Source: Jannaschia rubra (GTDB taxonomy: Bacteria > Pseudomonadota > Alphaproteobacteria > Rhodobacterales > Rhodobacteraceae). From it: 64,000 nt of DNA. Location: NCBI RefSeq assembly GCF_001403735.1, contig NZ_CXPG01000012.1:248001-312000 (forward strand), given 5' to 3'. The stretch's first letter is position 1, and every line of letters begins with the position of its first letter. Of this stretch, positions 56,806 to 64,000 are shown piece after piece. The notes beneath the pieces are model-generated. The model ran no database searches. It had not been told where the DNA came from and worked only from the letters and a program-made list of their open reading frames with translations. The position numbers and the translations under genes are program-made.

Positions 56806-58524
56806 TCAACCCTTGATCAGGCCCATCGATTCGAGCTTGAGGAGCACCTGCTGCGCACAGTTGTCGACCTCATAGCCTTCGGTATCGACCACGAGTTCCG
56901 CCTGCGTCGGCTCCTCATAGGGGTCGGAGATCCCGGTGAATTCGGGGATCTTTCCGGCCCGCGCCAGCGCATAGAGGCCCTTGCGGTCGCGCCGCTCGCA
57001 TTCCTCCAGCGAGGTGGCGACATGCACCTCGACGAAGGCGCCATAGGCCTCGATCATCTCGCGCGCGGCCCGGCGTGTCGCGGTATAGGGCGCGATGGGC
57101 GCGCAGATGGCGATACCGCCGTTCTTGGTGATCTCGGAGGCGACATAGCCGATGCGGCGGATGTTGATGTCCCGATGCTCCTTCGAGAACGTCAGTTCCG
57201 ACGACAGGTGCTTGCGGACCACGTCCCCGTCCAGCAGCGTCACGGGACGCCCGCCCATCTCCATCAGCTTGACCATGATGGCGTTGGCGATGGTGGATTT
57301 GCCCGACCCAGACAAGCCGGTGAAGAACACGGTGAACCCCTGCTGCGACCGCGGCGGAGAGGTGCGGCGCAATTCCTTGACCACCTCGGGAAAGCTGAAC
57401 CACTCGGGGATCTCCAGCCCCTCGCGCAGGCGGCGGCGAAGTTCGGTGCCCGAGATGTTCAGGATGGTGACGTTGTCGCGGTCCTCGATCTCGTCATTGG
57501 GCTCGTATTGCGCGCGCTCCTGCACATAGACCATGTGCTTGAAGTCGACCATCTCGATGCCGATCTCGTCCTGATGCTCGCGGAACAGGTCCTGCGCGTC
57601 ATAGGGGCCATAGAAATCCTCGCCGGCGGAGTTCTTGCCCGGCCCGGCGTGGTCGCGGCCGACGATCATGTGGGTGCAGCCGTGGTTGCGGCGGATCAGC
57701 CCGTGCCACATCGCCTCGCGCGGGCCGGCCATGCGCATCGCCAGGTTCAGCAGCGACATGGTCGTGGTGGCCTGCGGATACTTGTCGAGCACCGCCTCGT
57801 AGCAGCGCACGCGCGTGAAATGGTCCACGTCGCCGGGCTTCGTCATGCCGACGACCGGGTGAATCAGCAGGTTCGCCTGCGCCTCGCGCGCGGCGCGGAA
57901 GGTCAGTTCCTGATGCGCCCGGTGCAACGGGTTGCGGGTCTGGAACGCCACGATGCGCCGCCAGCCCAGCTTGCGGAAATAGGCGCGCAACTCGTTGGGC
58001 GTGTCCCGGCGGCCGCGGAAATCGTAGTGGACGGGCGGCTGCAATCCCGTGATGCGCCCGCCGACATAGACCGGCCCCGCCACGTTGTGCAGGTAATTCA
58101 CCGCCGGATGCGCCAGGTCGTCGGCACCGAACACCTTTTCGGCCTCGTGCGACTTGTCGGGCGTCCAGATGTCCGTGACCGACAGCGTGGCCAGGATCAC
58201 GCCTTCCTGGTCGCGCAGGGCGATGTCCTTGCCCGGCTCGATCTTCTCGGCGAACTTTTCCGACACGTCGAGCGTGATGGGCATGGGCCAGAGCGTGCCG
58301 TCGGCCAGCCGCATGTCGTTGACGACGCCATCGTAGTCGTCCTTGCCCAGGAACCCCGTCAGCGGATTGAAGCCGCCATTCATCAGAAGCTCCAGATCGC
58401 AGATCTGGCGCGGGGTCATGTCCCAGCTGACCATCTCCCCGGCCTCGCGCTTCAGCTTCTGGGCGCTCTCGTGGTTGACGTAGAGTTCCGGGATGGGGGC
58501 AAGGTTCGACGATTCAATGGTCAT
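56806..58524 (-). CDS. Bifunctional sulfate adenylyltransferase / adenylylsulfate kinase
   Basis: A 572-aa fusion enzyme activating sulfate to APS and then PAPS. The N-terminal ATP sulfurylase (about 1-385) has AFQTRNPLHRAHQELTF and IVGRDHAGPGKNSAG. The C-terminal APS kinase (about 395-572) has the P-loop FTGLSGSGKSTIANA, the LDGDVVRKHL motif and a conserved FVEVHVATSLEECERRDRKGLY. Both active sites look intact. The start at 58524 (MTIESSNLAPIPE) fits the family. This sat-cysC architecture is common in roseobacters. Confidence 0.95.
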   Translation of the reverse strand: MTIESSNLAPIPELYVNHESAQKLKREAGEMVSWDMTPRQICDLELLMNGGFNPLTGFLGKDDYDGVVNDMRLADGTLWPMPITLDVSEKFAEKIEPGKDIALRDQEGVILATLSVTDIWTPDKSHEAEKVFGADDLAHPAVNYLHNVAGPVYVGGRITGLQPPVHYDFRGRRDTPNELRAYFRKLGWRRIVAFQTRNPLHRAHQELTFRAAREAQANLLIHPVVGMTKPGDVDHFTRVRCYEAVLDKYPQATTTMSLLNLAMRMAGPREAMWHGLIRRNHGCTHMIVGRDHAGPGKNSAGEDFYGPYDAQDLFREHQDEIGIEMVDFKHMVYVQERAQYEPNDEIEDRDNVTILNISGTELRRRLREGLEIPEWFSFPEVVKELRRTSPPRSQQGFTVFFTGLSGSGKSTIANAIMVKLMEMGGRPVTLLDGDVVRKHLSSELTFSKEHRDINIRRIGYVASEITKNGGIAICAPIAPYTATRRAAREMIEAYGAFVEVHVATSLEECERRDRKGLYALARAGKIPEFTGISDPYEEPTQAELVVDTEGYEVDNCAQQVLLKLESMGLIKG

Positions 58525-58565
58525 GGCACAAACTTTCTGGAGCGCACGAGGCAAACGGATGGGGG

Positions 58566-58595
58566 CCTCTAGCCGCAACGGCGCGCGGAGTTCAA
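58566..58595 (-). promoter_or_regulatory. Candidate promoter of sat-cysC
   Basis: On the minus strand TTGAAC (58595-58590) is separated by 18 nt from TAGAGG (58571-58566). The predicted leader is about 35 nt. The -10 match is weak. Confidence 0.3.
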
Positions 58596-58644
58596 GCCGC
58601 GCGCCGCGCAGAGCCGACATGCGGGCGGCGGCGGGCCTCGATTT

Positions 58645-60110
<1,466 letters not shown>

Positions 60111-60123
60111 TCAGGACCGTGAC

Positions 60124-60624
60124 ATGCCCGCCGCCAAGCTCGACCCCATCGACCGCCAGATCCTGTCGGAGCTTCAGGCCGACGGGCGCATGACGAACGT
60201 GGAACTGGCCCGGCGGGTCGGCATCTCCGCCCCGCCCTGTCTGCGCCGTGTCCGCGCGCTGGAGGAGGCGGGTCTGATCCAGGGCTATCACGCCGATGTC
60301 GACGCCCGCGCCCTCGGGTTCGAGGTGCAGGTCTTCGCCATGGTCTCCCTCGCTCGACAGGCGGAAACCGACCTTTCCGCGTTCGAGGCCCGCTGCCGCG
60401 ACTGGCCGCTCGTGCGCGAATGTCACATGCTGAACGGGGAGATCGACTTCATCCTGAAGTGCGTGGCCCCCGATCTCTCGACCTTCCAGTCGTTCCTGAC
60501 GGGTGAGTTGACTGCCGCCGACAACGTCGCCAGCGTCAAGACCTCGCTGGTGATCCGGGGCGCAAAGGATGTGCCCGGCGTCCCCTTCGACGTGCTGGAG
60601 GAACGCCTGGCGCGCGTGCCCTGA
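60124..60624 (+). CDS. Lrp/AsnC family transcriptional regulator
   Basis: A 166-aa regulator. The N-terminal helix-turn-helix (LDPIDRQILSELQADGRMTNVELA, ISAPPCLRRVRALEEAGLI) is followed by the RAM/AsnC ligand domain (VQVFAMVSLARQAE, ECHMLNGEIDFILKCVAPDL). It has the Lrp rather than AsnC length. It is divergent from trxB and probably binds the intervening inverted repeat. The ligand is unknown; an amino acid is likely. Confidence 0.92.
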   Translation: MPAAKLDPIDRQILSELQADGRMTNVELARRVGISAPPCLRRVRALEEAGLIQGYHADVDARALGFEVQVFAMVSLARQAETDLSAFEARCRDWPLVRECHMLNGEIDFILKCVAPDLSTFQSFLTGELTAADNVASVKTSLVIRGAKDVPGVPFDVLEERLARVP

Positions 60625-60627
60625 CGC

Positions 60628-61008
60628 CTATTCCTTCCGCATCGCCTTCGGCGCGCCCGTCCCCATGTCGGTGCCGGTGTACTCCAGCCCCGCTTCCTTC
60701 CAGGCGGCCAACCCGCCTTCCATGTGCGCGATCTCGTCGAAGCCCGCCTTGAGGCACTGCTCCGCCACCTTCCCCGACCGCACCGCCGACCCGCAATGCA
60801 GCACGATCCGCTTGTCAGCCTGCCCCGGCAGATAGGCGGGGTCGAAGGATTGCATGGGCGACAGCAACGCGGCGGGAATGCGCTCGAAGCTGAACTCCTG
60901 CGGCGTCCGCACGTCGATCAGGACGATCTCGCGCCTGTCTATCGCATCCGACACCTCCTGCGGGGTCATGGTGACGATGGTGCCGTCTTCGGTCTGGTCG
61001 CGATTCAT
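60628..61008 (-). CDS. Rhodanese-like sulfurtransferase
   Basis: A 126-aa single rhodanese domain. The active-site Cys72 lies in the loop HCGSAVRSGKV, and IDVRTPQEF is the domain signature. The C-terminal MEGGLAAWKEAG is conserved. It probably handles persulfide or thiosulfate sulfane sulfur with the MBL enzyme encoded upstream: its ATG overlaps that gene's stop (ATGA). Confidence 0.9.
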   Translation of the reverse strand: MNRDQTEDGTIVTMTPQEVSDAIDRREIVLIDVRTPQEFSFERIPAALLSPMQSFDPAYLPGQADKRIVLHCGSAVRSGKVAEQCLKAGFDEIAHMEGGLAAWKEAGLEYTGTDMGTGAPKAMRKE

Positions 61009-61922
61009 TCCGGAACCTCCTGTGCAAAGCGGTTGAGGGGGATCTTCAGGTATCGGTTGCCGTCCGCCTCCGTCTCGGGCAGGCGCCCGGCGCGCAGGTT
61101 CATCTGCAAGACGTGCAGCATCCGGTCCGGCAGGGGCAGCGTCCGGTCGCGTGCCTCGCGCCGTTCGACGTAATCCTCGCGCGACGTTCCCCCACCGATG
61201 TGCTTGTTCTCCGTTCGCTGCTCGGCCACGGTCGCTTCCCAGGCAGGCTCCGGCCGGTCGTCTGTGCCGTAGTCGTGGCCTACGAACAGACGCGTGTCGT
61301 CGGGCAGCGTCAGGATTTCCTGCAAGCTGTCATAGAGCTTCGCCGCCGACCCGCCGGGAAAATCCGCGCGCGAGGTTCCCGCGTCGGGCTGCATGAAGGT
61401 ATCGTGCACGAAGGCCGCGTCATGCCCCACAACATAGGTGATCGACCCCAGCGTGTGCCCCGGCGACAGCATCACCCGCACGGGCAATTCGCCGATGTGA
61501 AAAGTGTCGCCATCCGCAAACAGCCGGTCGAAATCGCGCTCCGGATCGAAGGCGTCGGGCATGTGATAGAGGTCGCGCCACAACTCCGCGATCCCGGCCA
61601 CCTTGGCGCCGATAGCATTGGGCGCGCCCGTCTTGCCGCGCAGATAGTCCGAGGCCATCAGGTGATCGGCGTGGGGGTGCGTGTCGAGCACCCATTCCAC
61701 CGTCAGCCCCCGGTCGCGCACATGCGACAGGATGCGGTCGGCCTGCGCGGTGTCGGTCTGCGCGGCCTTGGGGTCGAAACCCATGACCACGTCGATCAAC
61801 GCGGCCTTCTTCGTGGCCGGGTCCGAGACGACATACTGGATGCTGCCGGTATCCTCTTCGTAGAAGCCCGTCACCTCGGCCGATCCCGGCCCCTTCGATG
61901 CGCTCGTCGATGTCGCGGTCAT
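61005..61922 (-). CDS. MBL-fold hydrolase, persulfide dioxygenase (BLH/ETHE1)-like
   Basis: A 305-aa metallo-beta-lactamase-fold protein. The motif THPHADHL supplies His82, His84, Asp86 and His87, and later HTLGS and FVGHDYG add ligands. IQYVVSDPATKKAALIDVV is the typical beta-strand start of the BLH/ETHE1 type. ETHE1 and Blh relatives oxidise glutathione persulfide or take part in sulfide sensing. The rhodanese coupled downstream supports sulfur metabolism. The start at 61922 has GGGAGGAGGGG upstream. Confidence 0.88.
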   Translation of the reverse strand: MTATSTSASKGPGSAEVTGFYEEDTGSIQYVVSDPATKKAALIDVVMGFDPKAAQTDTAQADRILSHVRDRGLTVEWVLDTHPHADHLMASDYLRGKTGAPNAIGAKVAGIAELWRDLYHMPDAFDPERDFDRLFADGDTFHIGELPVRVMLSPGHTLGSITYVVGHDAAFVHDTFMQPDAGTSRADFPGGSAAKLYDSLQEILTLPDDTRLFVGHDYGTDDRPEPAWEATVAEQRTENKHIGGGTSREDYVERREARDRTLPLPDRMLHVLQMNLRAGRLPETEADGNRYLKIPLNRFAQEVPE

Positions 61923-62002
61923 GTCCCCTCCTCCCGTTCTGACGTTTCGGGTTCGAAGGGAAAACGACCCGGCCCGGCCTTTGTTCCGGGCCGAACGGGC
62001 CA

Positions 62003-62923
62003 TCACATCGTGAGGACGGGAATGATCTGCTTCTTGCGGCTCATCACGCCCGGCAGGACCACGGTATCACCCGTGACGGTGACGCCGAAGCTCGCCTCGG
62101 CCACTGCCTGCGTCAGAGTGTCTGGGACCAGCAACGTCGCTTCCTCGGCCAGAATGTCGACGACGAACAGCAGAACGCGCTCCACCCCGTCCTCCTCGGC
62201 CACCTTGGGCATCGCGGCGACCAACGCGTCCTTGCGCTGCAGGATCGCGGCGGGCGACGTCGTCTCCAGCACCGACACGCGAAGCTTCGTCCCCTCCATG
62301 TCGAACTCCTTGGAGTCCATCCGCAGCAGCGCCTCCTCCGACCAGGCCGACACGTCCGACTTGGCCGCGAACATCTCCGCGGCGAACTCGGGGATATCGA
62401 CGCCCAGGTCCGACGCCAGCCGCTCGGCCAGCGCGCGGTCGTGATCGGTGGTGGTGGGCGAGCGGAACTCCAGCGTGTCCGACAGGATGCAGGTGAGCAT
62501 CGCGCCCCGGATGCCTTCCGGCGCCGACGACAGCGACTGGCCCATCAGGTCGGCCATGATCGTGGCGGTGCAGGCCAGCGGACGGATGGTGATGTCGATC
62601 GGCCCCAGCGTCTCCAGCCCGCCCACCAGCCGGTGATGGTCGATGATCTGGCACAGGTCCGCCTCGGCGATGCCATCGGGCAGTTCGGCGGGGTTGTTGG
62701 TGTCGACGACGACGCAGCGCTGCCCTTCCTCCAGATCCGCGATGATCCGCGGCTTGGGCAGGTTCCACCGCTCCAGCATCCAGGTCGCTTCGGTGTTCGG
62801 CTCGCCCAGCAGGGCGGGCTCGGCCTCGGTGCCCACGACTTCGTTCATGTACCAGGCCCAGGCGATGGCGCTGCCGGTGGAATCGGTATCGGGGGACTTG
62901 TGTCCGAAGACGAGGGTGGTCAT
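62003..62923 (-). CDS. ppaC: Manganese-dependent inorganic pyrophosphatase (family II)
   Basis: A 306-aa DHH-family pyrophosphatase hydrolysing PPi. It has FGHKSPDTDSTGSAIAW at the N-terminus (metal-binding His8, Asp12, Asp14), the DHH signature Asp95-His96-His97 and the C-terminal SRKKQ substrate loop. The family is Mn- or Co-dependent. It is uncommon compared with family I PPase but regular in roseobacters. It is divergent from the DUF2161 gene. Confidence 0.95.
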   Translation of the reverse strand: MTTLVFGHKSPDTDSTGSAIAWAWYMNEVVGTEAEPALLGEPNTEATWMLERWNLPKPRIIADLEEGQRCVVVDTNNPAELPDGIAEADLCQIIDHHRLVGGLETLGPIDITIRPLACTATIMADLMGQSLSSAPEGIRGAMLTCILSDTLEFRSPTTTDHDRALAERLASDLGVDIPEFAAEMFAAKSDVSAWSEEALLRMDSKEFDMEGTKLRVSVLETTSPAAILQRKDALVAAMPKVAEEDGVERVLLFVVDILAEEATLLVPDTLTQAVAEASFGVTVTGDTVVLPGVMSRKKQIIPVLTM

Positions 62924-62948
62924 GGCAGGGGTCCGTGCGTTGAAATCA

Positions 62949-62977
62949 GGTCGGCGCGGCCTTAACGCGCGCCGACC
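62949..62977. repeat. 10-bp inverted repeat between ppaC and DUF2161
   Basis: GGTCGGCGCG (62949-62958) and CGCGCCGACC (62968-62977) are perfect complements with a 9-nt spacer. They lie in the 71-nt gap between two divergent genes, where a shared operator or an RNA hairpin in either 5' leader is possible. Confidence 0.45.
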
Positions 62978-62994
62978 GGCTTGTCACGGGTGCC

Positions 62995-63639
62995 ATGCAA
63001 GAGACCGACCTCTATCCGCCGATCAAGACCTTCCTCGAAGGTCAGGGCTACGCTGTGAAGGGAGAGATCGGCCCCGCCGACGTCGTGGCCCTGCGCGACG
63101 ACGACCCCCCGGTGATCGTCGAACTCAAGACCGCCTTCAGCCTCGCCCTCCTCCATCAGGGCATCGATCGGCAGGCGGTGACGCCACATGTCTACCTCGC
63201 CGTGCCCGACGCGGGCGGCGCGCGCGGGTGGAAGGCGCTGCGCGCGAACCTGAAACTCGCCCGCCGGCTGGGCCTCGGAGTGCTGACAGTGCGGCTGTCG
63301 GACGGTCTCGTGACCGTCCACTGCGACCCCGGCCCCTTCCGTCCGCGCCTGACCACGAAGCCCCGCGAACGCCTGCTCCGCGAATTCGCCGCCCGCCGGG
63401 GCGACCCGTCGCCGGGCGGTGCCACGGGCGCGGGTCTCGTCACCGCCTACCGTCAGGACGCCATGGTCCTCGCCCGCCACCTCGCCGTCCAAGGCCCCTG
63501 CCGCGGCCGCGACGTGCGCGACGCCACCGGCATCCCCAATGCCACCCGGATCATGCGCGACAACCACTACGGCTGGTTCGCCCGCACCGCCCCCGGCACC
63601 TACGCGCTCAGCGCGGAGGGCCGCGACGCCTGCGGCTGA
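62995..63639 (+). CDS. DUF2161 protein, predicted PD-(D/E)XK-type phosphodiesterase
   Basis: A 214-aa protein matching DUF2161. It has DLYPPIKTFLEGQGY, GEIGPADVVAL and VIVELKTAFS, together an E-x(n)-D-x(n)-E-x-K pattern like that of restriction-type nucleases (Asp of PADVV, Glu-Leu-Lys of VELKT). The C-terminal half has a winged-helix-like end (RDATGIPNATRIMRDNHYGWF). A DNA or nucleotide substrate is inferred; the biological role is unknown. It starts just after the inverted repeat. Confidence 0.88.
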   Translation: MQETDLYPPIKTFLEGQGYAVKGEIGPADVVALRDDDPPVIVELKTAFSLALLHQGIDRQAVTPHVYLAVPDAGGARGWKALRANLKLARRLGLGVLTVRLSDGLVTVHCDPGPFRPRLTTKPRERLLREFAARRGDPSPGGATGAGLVTAYRQDAMVLARHLAVQGPCRGRDVRDATGIPNATRIMRDNHYGWFARTAPGTYALSAEGRDACG

Positions 63640-63643
63640 CCCG

Positions 63644-64000
63644 ATGCCACTCGTCCTCCTCACCGCCACGGCGCTCGTATTCCTCGCGGCGAACTCGATC
63701 CTCACGCGGGCGGGGGTGCTGGACGGGACGGACCCGCTGGTCTTCGCCGTGATCCGCGTGGCGGCGGGGGCCGCGGTGCTCACGGCGCTCGCGGCCCGAC
63801 GGGGCATCACGCTGACCGGCACCCGCCGCTGGGGCGCGGCGGCGGCGCTCTCGGTCTACCTGCTGGGCTTCTCGCTCGCCTACCGCAGCCTCGACGCGGG
63901 GCTCGGCGCGCTGATCCTGTTCGCTACGGTGCAGCTCGGCCTCTTTGCCCTCTCGCTCCTGCGCGGGGAACCGACGGGACCGCTCCGCCTCGCCGGCATG
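63644..64000 (+). CDS. EamA/DMT-family transporter, partial (3' end outside window)
   Basis: 119 codons are open to the window end. Four hydrophobic segments are visible (LVLLTATALVFLAANSIL, VFAVIRVAAGAAVLTALAA, AAALSVYLLGFSLAYRSL, ALILFATVQLGLFALSLL). LVFAVIRVAAG and LGALILF are EamA-like. It is likely a drug/metabolite exporter; the substrate is unknown. It begins 4 nt after the DUF2161 stop, so the two are co-transcribed. Confidence 0.82.
   Translation, partial: MPLVLLTATALVFLAANSILTRAGVLDGTDPLVFAVIRVAAGAAVLTALAARRGITLTGTRRWGAAAALSVYLLGFSLAYRSLDAGLGALILFATVQLGLFALSLLRGEPTGPLRLAGM

Overview
The window is a stretch of high-G+C (about two-thirds G+C by eye), densely packed bacterial chromosome. 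Gene content and order point to an alphaproteobacterium of the Rhodobacteraceae (Roseobacter group). The evidence is the aroA-cmk-rpsA-ihfB-lapA-trpF-trpB run, the hsp20-DUF1150 pair, the mreBCD-mrdA-rodA block, a [4Fe-4S] FeS-BCP photolyase, a sat-cysC fusion, and promoters with weak -35 boxes and short or absent leaders. No rRNA, tRNA, CRISPR array, insertion sequence, prophage or origin was seen. This assignment is inference from family knowledge; no database search was possible.

Layout. 1-8.1 kb: a partial DUF1800 gene, aspS (carrying a striking AT-rich in-frame insertion), a CFA-type lipid methyltransferase, and carB. 8.2-10.5 kb: an orphan BMP-type binding protein and two small stress- or envelope-type proteins, closed by a strong terminator. 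10.6-16.4 kb: a KAS III-like enzyme with thymidine kinase; an 8-oxoguanine deaminase overlapping a HisN-type phosphatase; a quinone oxidoreductase facing a LysR regulator. 16.6-23.1 kb: a Bax-inhibitor-1 protein and the cell-shape block mreB-mreC-mreD-mrdA-rodA. 23.3-25.0 kb: leuA with an overlooked 15-residue leucine leader peptide.

25.1-36.8 kb: an esterase, an SDR-SDR-photolyase operon, a DUF2726-like protein, a secreted protein with 18 MORN repeats, nadE with a glycosyltransferase, and a coupled VOC / hydroxyacid reductase / HisC-like aminotransferase set. 36.9-44.8 kb: a class V aminotransferase, ygfZ, an M48 lipoprotein protease, oligoendopeptidase F, pth, a serine hydrolase, DUF2237 and GNAT genes. 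44.8-51.6 kb: the aroA to trpB translation and aromatic-biosynthesis cluster. 51.7-58.6 kb: an MBL-fold protein, trmB, purK-purE, DUF465, hsp20-DUF1150 under a sigma-32-like promoter, a single-domain response regulator, and sat-cysC. 58.6-64 kb: trxB with a small lipoprotein, an Lrp regulator, rhodanese plus persulfide-dioxygenase-like MBL, a Mn-type pyrophosphatase, DUF2161, and the start of an EamA transporter.

Most genes are housekeeping. The best leads are: (i) the roughly 70-codon AT-rich insertion inside the GAD domain of AspRS; (ii) the leuA leader peptide, apparently on a leaderless transcript; (iii) a recurring leaderless-promoter arrangement at five loci; (iv) the two-repeat (46-residue) periodicity of the MORN protein; and (v) several unassigned inverted repeats in regulatory gaps.
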